Source of the DNA: an uncultured Campylobacter sp.
GTDB taxonomy: Bacteria; Campylobacterota; Campylobacteria; Campylobacterales; Campylobacteraceae
Length of the DNA stretch: 7,968 nucleotides
NCBI RefSeq assembly: GCF_938045535.1
Contig: NZ_CALIMQ010000119.1
Span: 1-7,968, forward strand
Direction of reading: 5' to 3'
The notes beneath the pieces were generated by a model. That model was given only the letters and a program-made list of their open reading frames with translations. It was not told the origin of the DNA and did not search any database. Shown one piece after another: positions 1 to 4,685 of this stretch. Both the position numbers and the translations under genes were made by a program. Numbering within the stretch: the first letter of the stretch is position 1; each line of letters begins with the position of its first letter.

Positions 1-185
1 AAACCGATCATTCTACCGGAACTCGTAACGGCATAGGTGCCTAAAAAGCCGTCCAATACTAACGTTACGATTCCTAAAAGTGCCGCAAATAATGCAAACC
101 ACCAGTACTCTGAACGTGGCGCACGCCCCTCAAAATTGCAATAATTCTCTTTGAGACAAGTGCGAACAGACTCCATAAAAGTCAT
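1..185 (-). CDS. DUF805 family inner-membrane protein, N-terminal part (cut by window edge)
   Basis: The visible 61 residues begin MTFMESVRTCLKENYCNFEG and continue into R-A-P-R-S-E-Y-W-W-F, the hallmark opening of DUF805 (YhaH-like) small membrane proteins: a short cytoplasmic lead, an F-x-G-R-x-x-R-x-E-[FY]-W-W-F motif at about residues 18-30, then a hydrophobic helix (residues 28-44). The ATG at 185-183 is chosen because AAAGGAG (198-192) lies six bases upstream; a second in-frame ATG three codons later lacks this spacing. The gene runs off the left edge, so length and C-terminus are unknown. The biochemical role of DUF805 proteins is not established. A TATAAT box at 220-215 suggests it starts its own transcript. 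Confidence 0.85.
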   Translation of the reverse strand, partial: MTFMESVRTCLKENYCNFEGRAPRSEYWWFALFAALLGIVTLVLDGFLGTYAVTSSGRMIG

Positions 186-214
186 CTCAAACTCCTTTTG
201 AAAAAATAAGGTAA

Positions 215-220
215 ATTATA
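215..220 (-). promoter_or_regulatory. -10 box for the DUF805 gene
   Basis: On the minus strand the sequence reads TATAAT within TATATAAT, which would place transcription start near 208 and give a leader of about 22 bases before the ATG at 185. A weak AGGACA lies about 19 bases upstream at 245-240. Campylobacter sigma-70 promoters usually rely on the -10 box and lack a conserved -35, so this fits. Confidence 0.6.
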
Positions 221-274
221 TAATAATGGCACTTAAATTTGTCCTTTATATTGAAATTTTAGTAGCGAGCGGCT

Positions 275-288
275 AAATTTTAAAATTT
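275..288. repeat. Palindrome AAATTTTAAAATTT, copy 1
   Basis: This is an exact 14-base self-complementary sequence, intergenic, and one of seven exact copies in the window. Confidence 0.85.
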
Positions 289-484
289 ACCTCTGCCGCC
301 GCGCTGTCTGGCAAATACATTAAAATTTATCTCGAATGAACTTAATAGTGAGCTGTTTGATAAGAGGAGGAGGGTAGGCGGAACAAATTTTGCTTTTTCG
401 CTCGCGTTAAATGACAAAGTAGGGCGGCTACGACTGATACAATTATAATAGCGATTTTATCCGCTTGCCACGCCGTAGCCGTAT

Positions 485-498
485 AAATTTTAAAATTT
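485..498. repeat. Palindrome AAATTTTAAAATTT, copy 2, overlapping a stop codon
   Basis: This exact copy runs into the TAA stop (499-497) of the ankyrin lipoprotein gene, so its right edge is also the end of that reading frame. Confidence 0.85.
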
Positions 499-1522
499 AG
501 CCCTTTTGACGGCTTAAAATTTTAGAAATTTTTACAGCGTCGTAAGTTTTCGCCTGCACTTTTAGAAACTCGCAAAGCTCCTTCTGCTTGCAAAGGCCGC
601 GAGAGAGCAAAAACTCCGCCGTGTCTGTATCATCCAGTACTGCGGCTAGCTTAATCAAGCCCGTTAACTCATTTTGCGGTAGCTCGCGCAAGCTTTGAAA
701 TTTTAAAATTTCCTCTACATAGCGTAGCCTTCCGTCGCGGAATTTTTTAAATCTCGCGCTATTTATGAACTCACGAGCGCGTGGATCAGGCGGATTTTTA
801 TATGCCGAAACGATAAAACCTGCATCTCGTAAAAATAGCAGCTCTCCGCCTGCAACCGAGCTTACCACGCCGCTAATATCTGTAGCGCCCAGCTCAAGAA
901 GTAATGAAAACGTCTCAAAATCTCCGCACGATGTGGCTAGATGTAACGATCCGCGTGCATGTATATTTGCGCCGTGCTCTACCAAAAATCGCACTAATCG
1001 CAGCACATCCGCATTTTTTAAAATTGTGCGACGTCCTAACTTTTCGCTTGGAGTTATCAAATTCTTTTCGTCTGCACCCAAATCAGCGCTGCTTGGCGCA
1101 TCAATACCCGCACCAAAATCAAGCGGACAGCCGTAAGAAATCGCAGTTTGCAACGGCGAGCCGATATATCCTTCATTGTAGTTCAAATCAGGCTTAAACG
1201 CAAGTATTCGAGTAATTCGTGTAAAATCAAGCTTTCCACTTCGCATTAGTTTCATATTTGCAATAAATGGCGTAAAAATCCGCTCGCCAAACTCCCCGAA
1301 ATCCTCGTCGATCCTGCCCCTGTTTTGCGCCGCGAAGGCTAAAAGTGCGTCCAAGCCCGCATCGATCTGCGCATCGCTGGCATTTTCATCGTAAAAAATT
1401 TCAAAATTCGGCTGCGATAAATTTGACTCTGCTTGCTGTGAAGCAGAAACTCTCGTGTCATCCTTAGCGGCACCGAAAGCGCAGCCCGCAAGTAAAAGCC
1501 ACAAAAAGATAAAATTTTTCAT
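497..1522 (-). CDS. Ankyrin-repeat lipoprotein
   Basis: The 341-residue product starts MKNFIFLWLLLAGCAFGAAK: a short basic end, a hydrophobic core and a lipobox L-A-G-C with Cys14 as the predicted lipidation site, so it should be exported and anchored in a membrane. Ankyrin-like helix pairs are visible at about 102-133, 171-190 (VRFLVEHGANIHAR), 191-213 (GSLHLATSCGDFETFSLLLE) and 287-310 (LAAVLDDTDTAEFLLSRG). A polar insert at about 136-168 separates the first from the rest, and repeats after 213 are degenerate. The reading frame is open back to 1603, but the ATG at 1522 is preferred: GAGGG lies just upstream, it begins the signal peptide, and a TATAAT at 1553-1548 lies inside the longer frame. 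The binding partner is unknown; ankyrin folds mediate protein-protein contacts. It stands alone, divergent from the binding-protein genes. Confidence 0.85.
   Translation of the reverse strand: MKNFIFLWLLLAGCAFGAAKDDTRVSASQQAESNLSQPNFEIFYDENASDAQIDAGLDALLAFAAQNRGRIDEDFGEFGERIFTPFIANMKLMRSGKLDFTRITRILAFKPDLNYNEGYIGSPLQTAISYGCPLDFGAGIDAPSSADLGADEKNLITPSEKLGRRTILKNADVLRLVRFLVEHGANIHARGSLHLATSCGDFETFSLLLELGATDISGVVSSVAGGELLFLRDAGFIVSAYKNPPDPRAREFINSARFKKFRDGRLRYVEEILKFQSLRELPQNELTGLIKLAAVLDDTDTAEFLLSRGLCKQKELCEFLKVQAKTYDAVKISKILSRQKG
698..711. repeat. Palindrome AAATTTTAAAATTT, copy 3, inside the ankyrin gene
   Basis: This is the only one of the seven exact copies within coding sequence. It encodes part of the E-I-L-K-F-Q stretch (residues 271-276) of the ankyrin lipoprotein. 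Confidence 0.85.
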
Positions 1523-1547
1523 ATTGCCCTCGCTTAAATTTTGCGCG

Positions 1548-1553
1548 ATTATA
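1548..1553 (-). promoter_or_regulatory. Extended -10 box for the ankyrin lipoprotein gene
   Basis: The minus strand reads TTTGATATAAT, a consensus TATAAT preceded by TGN (extended -10). Transcription would start near 1541, leaving about 19 bases before the ATG at 1522. This position rules out the longer in-frame start at 1603. Confidence 0.7.
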
Positions 1554-1562
1554 TCAAATCTA

Positions 1563-1623
1563 AGGCTAAATTTAACGGCGCCTTGAAATTTCATAAAAAG
1601 CAAACGGCAAATAAATTTAGCCT
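1563..1623. repeat. 12-base inverted repeat between divergent promoters
   Basis: AGGCTAAATTTA (1563-1574) and its exact complement TAAATTTAGCCT (1612-1623) are separated by 37 bases. The pair sits between the -10 boxes of the ankyrin gene (1548-1553) and the first binding-protein gene (1653-1658). It could be an operator for a dimeric regulator or a chance product of AT-rich DNA; only the repeat itself is seen. Confidence 0.5.
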
Positions 1624-1652
1624 AAAAAAGCGCCTTTTGATTTTAATTTCGC

Positions 1653-1658
1653 TAGAAT
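1653..1658 (+). promoter_or_regulatory. -10 box for the first binding-protein gene
   Basis: TAGAAT preceded by GC, in a T-rich context (TTTTGATTTTAATTTCGC), resembles Campylobacter sigma-70 -10 boxes. Start near 1665 gives a leader of about 27 bases. The ribosome-binding site AAAGGAG (1679-1685) lies six bases before the ATG at 1692. Confidence 0.55.
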
Positions 1659-1691
1659 TAGCCGTAAATAACCTAAACAAAGGAGCGACAA

Positions 1692-2495
1692 ATGAAACTA
1701 CTTTTTACTTTGATCTTGCTTTGTGCGGGGCTTTTTGCAAACACGCTGCAAGAGATCAGAAATAGCGGCGTCATCAGAGTCGGCGTCAGAGACGGCAGAC
1801 CGCCTTTTAGCGAGATTAGCGGCGGTAAATTTGAAGGCTTTGAGATCGAACTTGCCAATGCGATCGCAAAGGCGATTTTCGGCGCTAAACAAGGCGAAGT
1901 GCAGTTTGTCTCTCTAAGCGCCGCTGATCGCGTCTCATATCTAGTCAATAATAAAGTCGATATGGTCGCAGCTACCTTCGTCATTGATTCGGCGCGCAAA
2001 AATCATGTAGACTTCTCGATGCCGTATTTTTCGACCAATCTCGGCGTACTAACTCGCAAAACGGACGCCATCAAAGATATATCGCGTTTGCGTGATATGA
2101 GGCTCATCACTGAAGAGGGCACGACCGTAGATAATTACCTCAAAAAAGAGAAATTTAACAACGTAGGCTACTGCAAAAGCACGAGCGAATGCTACGCGAT
2201 GATCCGAGACGGCAAAGCCGACGGATACATCAACCTTAACATCACGGTGCTAGCCTACGCCGTCGTGGACGATACGCTCGAAGTGCCGTTCCAAAACTTC
2301 GGCAAGCCCGATTTCATCGGTATTGGCGTGCAAAAAGGAAATAAGGAGCTACTTGATTTTATCAACGCAGAGCTTGTAAAACTAAGCAAAGAGGGCTTTT
2401 TCAAAAAGGCTTATCAGGACACTTTCGAGCCTTTTTACCGCGGCACGGCGGATAAAAAATACTTCCTTTTAGATGGAATTTATGACTTGCTATAA
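1692..2495 (+). CDS. Periplasmic amino-acid-type ABC binding protein, paralog 1 (SBP_bac_3 family)
   Basis: The 267-residue protein has a signal peptide (MKLLFTLILLCAGLFA, probable cleavage after Ala16), then the family-3 pattern: GVIRVGVRDGRPPF (26-39), GFEIELANAIA (49-59), VDMVAATF (89-96), VDFSMPY (106-112) and a second lobe with an early hinge. It should bind a small polar solute in the periplasm; the family includes PEB1 of C. jejuni (aspartate/glutamate). Arg80 and Arg102, which match ligand-contacting arginines of PEB1-like proteins, are present, as is a GTT loop (143-145). However the usual T-x-E-R is D-S-A-R (99-102), and the Asp that normally holds the ligand amino group is Leu182. 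Cys161 and Cys167 (C-x5-C) could form a disulfide. Its neighbour at 2721 is a paralog. No permease or ATPase gene is adjacent, so the ligand cannot be deduced from context. Confidence 0.9.
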   Translation: MKLLFTLILLCAGLFANTLQEIRNSGVIRVGVRDGRPPFSEISGGKFEGFEIELANAIAKAIFGAKQGEVQFVSLSAADRVSYLVNNKVDMVAATFVIDSARKNHVDFSMPYFSTNLGVLTRKTDAIKDISRLRDMRLITEEGTTVDNYLKKEKFNNVGYCKSTSECYAMIRDGKADGYINLNITVLAYAVVDDTLEVPFQNFGKPDFIGIGVQKGNKELLDFINAELVKLSKEGFFKKAYQDTFEPFYRGTADKKYFLLDGIYDLL

Positions 2496-2557
2496 AAGCG
2501 AGCTAGAAATTAAAATATAAAATTTATCGAAGGCAGTTTGCATAACGAATAAATCTT

Positions 2558-2595
2558 GGGATTTAAAATTTAGAATTTGCGAAATTTTAAATCCC
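2558..2595. repeat. Perfect 14-base inverted repeat downstream of paralog 1
   Basis: GGGATTTAAAATTT (2558-2571) and AAATTTTAAATCCC (2582-2595) are exact complements around a 10-base loop. The transcript of paralog 1 could fold here, but no U-run follows, so it may protect the 3' end or act as an imperfect terminator. The AT core belongs to the same palindrome class found elsewhere in the window. Confidence 0.6.
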
Positions 2596-2679
2596 CACTT
2601 CGCCCCTAAATTTCAAACCTGCATACGCGCGGTGATTGAATTTTAAACCGCTTGCATTTATTTTCTCTAAAATATATAG

Positions 2680-2688
2680 TGCTATAAT
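2680..2688 (+). promoter_or_regulatory. Extended -10 promoter for the second binding-protein gene
   Basis: TGCTATAAT is a consensus extended -10 box (TATAAT at 2683-2688) after the AT-rich run TAAAATATATAG. Start near 2695 gives a leader of about 26 bases. The ribosome-binding site is AGGGGG at 2709-2714, six bases before the ATG. Paralog 2 can therefore be transcribed independently of paralog 1. Confidence 0.75.
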
Positions 2689-2720
2689 TATTCCGAAAAC
2701 TAAAAAGTAGGGGGCTTTTT

Positions 2721-3533
2721 ATGAGATTACTTTTTATTTTAGCCTTATTTTGCACTAGCATTTTTGCAAATACACTAGATGAAATCAGGCAGGCAGGGGT
2801 TATCAGAGTAGGCGTGCGCGAAGGTCGTCCGCCGCTAAGCGAGTCTAATAACGGCAAGTTTGAGGGCTTTGAAATCGAGCTTGCTAGCTCAATCGCCAAA
2901 GACATTTTCGGCGATAAAAAAGGCGAAGTGCAGTTCGTAGCCGTAACCGCAGGCGATAGAATCCCGTTTTTGAAAAATAATAAGGTCGATATGGTTATCG
3001 GCACCTTTATGATTACGCAAGAGCGTAAGAAGCAGGTGGATTTTTCACTGCCGTATTTATCGGTAAATTTTGGCATTGTAACGCGTAAAGAGGATCAAGT
3101 GAAGGACTTTGCGCAAGTTCGCGATATGAGAATTTCGATCGAAAAAAATCCAAACGGCTCGATGACCGAGCGCTATTTGCGCAAAGAGAAATTTAGCAAT
3201 TTAGTTTACTGCAAAAATACCTCCGAGTGCTACGCGATGATGAAGGACGGCAGAGCTGATGGTTACGCAAACGACAACATCATCGTCCTAGCCTACGCCG
3301 TCGTGGACGATACGCTCGAAGTGCCGTTTAAAAACCTAGGCGCGGCGGAATTCTTAGGCGTCGGCGTGCAAAAAGGCAATCAAAGCCTGCTTGATTTCAT
3401 CAATGCCGATCTAATCAAACTAAGCAAAGAGGGCTTTTTCAAAAAGGCTTATGAGGACACTTTCGAGCCATTTTACCGCGGCACTGCGGATAAAAAATAC
3501 TTCCTTTTAGACGGAATTTACAACATGCTTTAG
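2721..3533 (+). CDS. Periplasmic amino-acid-type ABC binding protein, paralog 2 (SBP_bac_3 family)
   Basis: The 270-residue protein is a tandem paralog of the gene at 1692, collinear except for three extra residues near 141-147. It has a signal peptide (MRLLFILALFCTSIFA, probable cleavage after Ala16), GVIRVGVREGRPPL (26-39), GFEIELASSIA (49-59), VDMVIGTF (89-96) and VDFSLPY (106-112). It keeps the canonical T-Q-E-R (99-102) and the Asp (Asp185) expected to contact the ligand amino group, both lost in paralog 1, but the GTT loop of paralog 1 is replaced by N-P-N-G-S-M-T (143-149). C-x5-C is conserved (Cys164, Cys170). The last 39 codons are about 92 percent identical in DNA to paralog 1. It is probably a polar amino-acid receptor for an ABC importer encoded elsewhere; a signalling role cannot be excluded. 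Confidence 0.9.
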   Translation: MRLLFILALFCTSIFANTLDEIRQAGVIRVGVREGRPPLSESNNGKFEGFEIELASSIAKDIFGDKKGEVQFVAVTAGDRIPFLKNNKVDMVIGTFMITQERKKQVDFSLPYLSVNFGIVTRKEDQVKDFAQVRDMRISIEKNPNGSMTERYLRKEKFSNLVYCKNTSECYAMMKDGRADGYANDNIIVLAYAVVDDTLEVPFKNLGAAEFLGVGVQKGNQSLLDFINADLIKLSKEGFFKKAYEDTFEPFYRGTADKKYFLLDGIYNML

Positions 3534-3551
3534 ACCTTAAAATTCTAAGGC

Positions 3552-3579
3552 GCGAAATTTTGAAATTTTAAAATTCCGC
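3552..3579. repeat. Imperfect hairpin just after paralog 2
   Basis: GCGAAATTTT (3552-3561) pairs with AAAATTCCGC (3570-3579) with one mismatch and an 8-base loop. It begins 19 bases after the paralog 2 stop codon and may end or stabilise that transcript, though no T-run follows. Confidence 0.4.
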
Positions 3580-3648
3580 TTCGCACACGGCGAGTAGATA
3601 TTCTGGAACCTGCAAATTTTGAAATTTTAATAGCCGAAAAATCCCGCA

Positions 3649-3662
3649 AAATTTTAAAATTT
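3649..3662. repeat. Palindrome AAATTTTAAAATTT, copy 4
   Basis: This exact copy lies in the 3534-3985 non-coding stretch and runs directly into a further TAAAATTTA. Confidence 0.85.
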
Positions 3663-3723
3663 AAAATTTATCTCGCTCGGCTTCAAAATATCTATTCTAT
3701 TCGGAACAAAATTCCACGCTACG

Positions 3724-3743
3724 ATAAAATTTTAAAATTTTAT
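3724..3743. repeat. 20-base palindrome containing copy 5 of the repeat
   Basis: ATAAAATTTTAAAATTTTAT is fully self-complementary and contains the 14-base core at 3727-3740. It is the longest uninterrupted palindrome noted in the window. Confidence 0.85.
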
Positions 3744-3985
3744 ACACGACGGAATTTTAGAATTTTACCCGCACCGAGAATTTTAAAATCCCATGCTGCA
3801 ACAGAATTTCGTAGTTGAGGGCTTTTGCGCTGCGATAAAATATAAAATTTATCGTGCGGTGTAGAATTCCGCAGATAAGCGCGATAGATTTAAAAGGATA
3901 AAATTCCGCGTAAGGCGAAATCTAGCTCTCAGCAAAAGCGCAGTCGTCGCAGATGCTATCGTTTAAGCTTTGTGGTCGCAGAAAT

Positions 3986-4573
3986 TTACTCAAACGCCTT
4001 GTAGTGCGCCTCGTCTGCGAATTCTAACATCTCGCGATCGCCCCTGCTGTCGCCGTAAGCGATAACGCGATCGAAAGCCTGCACGTCGTATGCTGCGCGC
4101 ACGCGAGCGACCTTTTGCGCGCCGTAGCAGTTCTGCCCCTCGATCTCGCCCGTGATGATGCCGCCTTTGCGCCGTATTTTAGTGCCTAAGAGCTCCAAGC
4201 CCTGCGCTTCGCACCACGGGCGCAGCCAGTCTTCGAGGGAGGCGGTGACGATGACGACCCTATCGCCCGCGGCTTTGTAGCTTGCGATCTTGTCCATCGC
4301 GCTTTGTTTTAGGATATCTTCGATGTGGGTGGTGGAGTATTTTTTGCAAATTTTATCGAATTTATCGGCGCTCATGCCCGCAAAAAAGTAGCCCAGAAGC
4401 TTTCTGCGCGTAAAATTATTGCTCGCAAGACCTAGCTTATACGCCGCCAAAATCGGCGATAGCACCAAAATCCCGCGAAAAAATTTCTTAAATCCGACTA
4501 CGTAGGCGACGAACTCGAGCAGCGAATCATCGCGCGTGATCGTGCCGTCAAAGTCGAATAAAACAAGATTCAT
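3986..4573 (-). CDS. HAD superfamily subfamily IB phosphatase-like hydrolase
   Basis: The 195-residue protein has the HAD motifs in order: motif I F-D-F-D-G-T-I (residues 6-12, nucleophile Asp7 and general acid Asp9), motif II I-V-T-A-S (108-112), motif III Lys154, and motif IV Y-G-D-S-R-G-D-R-E-M-L (173-183) with metal-binding acids. The cap between motifs I and II carries a hydrophobic segment (about 32-50) that could touch a membrane. The layout matches phosphoserine-phosphatase-like HAD-IB enzymes and resembles the phosphatidylglycerophosphatase PgpC (YfhB), but the substrate cannot be read from sequence. The ATG at 4573 is preferred over an in-frame TTG five codons upstream because AGGAG sits at proper spacing before the ATG and overlaps the extra codons. 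The typA terminator lies upstream, so it is probably transcribed separately; no clear promoter was found. Confidence 0.85.
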   Translation of the reverse strand: MNLVLFDFDGTITRDDSLLEFVAYVVGFKKFFRGILVLSPILAAYKLGLASNNFTRRKLLGYFFAGMSADKFDKICKKYSTTHIEDILKQSAMDKIASYKAAGDRVVIVTASLEDWLRPWCEAQGLELLGTKIRRKGGIITGEIEGQNCYGAQKVARVRAAYDVQAFDRVIAYGDSRGDREMLEFADEAHYKAFE

Positions 4574-4602
4574 TGCCTCTCCTAGCAAAATTTCAGAAGC
4601 GT

Positions 4603-4616
4603 AAATTTTAAAATTT
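4603..4616. repeat. Palindrome AAATTTTAAAATTT, copy 6
   Basis: This exact copy lies between the HAD gene start and the typA terminator, where it may form part of the AT-rich promoter region of the HAD gene. Confidence 0.85.
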
Positions 4617-4621
4617 GCCTA

Positions 4622-4659
4622 TAAAAAAGGCGTGAAATTTAAAAGCTAAATTTCACGCC
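4622..4659 (-). terminator. Rho-independent terminator of typA
   Basis: On the minus strand GGCGTGAAATTT (4659-4648) pairs perfectly over 12 bases with AAATTTCACGCC (4640-4629) around a 7-base loop, followed at once by TTTTTTA (4628-4622). It lies 27 bases after the typA stop codon. On the plus strand no T-run follows the stem, so it is directional. Confidence 0.93.
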
Positions 4660-4673
4660 AAATTTTAAAATTT
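4660..4673. repeat. Palindrome AAATTTTAAAATTT, copy 7
   Basis: This exact copy directly abuts the typA terminator stem, between it and the typA stop codon. With copy 6 it brackets the terminator. Confidence 0.85.
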
Positions 4674-4685
4674 CATTTTGAAATT

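Larger units (their letters stand above)
186..496. other. Gene-free stretch between the DUF805 and ankyrin genes
   Basis: No supportable gene is seen here. The left end carries the ribosome-binding site and -10 box of the DUF805 gene. The palindrome AAATTTTAAAATTT occurs at 275-288 and again at 485-498, where it overlaps the stop codon of the ankyrin gene. An 8-base inverted repeat CGGCTACG/CGTAGCCG (425-432 and 474-481) encloses a 41-base loop that contains a plus-strand TATAAT at 444-449 with no gene downstream of it. No T-run follows the inverted repeat on either strand, so it is not a typical terminator. Confidence 0.6.
3534..3985. other. 452-base non-coding stretch dense in AT palindromes
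   Basis: No reading frame can be supported on either strand; stop codons recur in all frames. The stretch is built from recurring blocks of the form (G)AATTTTAAAATT(CCGC): an imperfect hairpin at 3552-3579, an exact palindrome copy at 3649-3662, a 20-base palindrome at 3724-3743, and related pieces near 3751-3767, 3778-3791, 3835-3854 (CGATAAA and TTTATCG flanking a short loop), 3863-3870 and 3900-3909. It lies between the convergent 3' ends of paralog 2 and the HAD gene, so it probably holds the termination signals for both, but no classic stem plus T-run was seen. Confidence 0.6.

Noticed and set aside
226..276. 16-codon mini reading frame on the plus strand (MALKFVLY...)
   Set aside because: It has no properly spaced ribosome-binding site, ends inside the AT palindrome, and lies over the promoter of the DUF805 gene.
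444..449. Plus-strand TATAAT in the 186-496 spacer
   Set aside because: No gene or structured RNA lies downstream on that strand; AT-rich DNA produces such boxes by chance.
425..481. Inverted repeat CGGCTACG/CGTAGCCG as a terminator
   Set aside because: The loop is 41 bases and no T-run follows on either strand.
1523..1603. Longer start for the ankyrin lipoprotein (27 extra residues)
   Set aside because: It would bury the signal peptide, has no good ribosome-binding site, and contains an extended -10 promoter (1553-1548).
1722..1724. Cysteine in the signal peptides of the binding proteins as a lipidation site
   Set aside because: The residues before it (I-L-L-C and A-L-F-C) have Leu or Phe at -1, which does not fit a lipobox; a normal signal peptidase I site follows at L-F-A/I-F-A.
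2629..2651. Small hairpin GCGGT/ACCGC before paralog 2
   Set aside because: A five-base stem with a 13-base loop is too weak to claim as a riboswitch or regulatory element.
2606..3076. Minus-strand 156-codon frame opposite paralog 2
   Set aside because: It is a shadow of the binding-protein gene; a similar antisense frame opposite paralog 1 (1673-1999) arises from the same conserved codons.
3534..3985. CRISPR array
   Set aside because: The repeats are variable in length and spacing and are AT palindromes without uniform unique spacers; no cas gene is near.
4574..4588. TTG start five codons upstream for the HAD protein
   Set aside because: The extra codons contain the AGGAG ribosome-binding site of the ATG at 4573.
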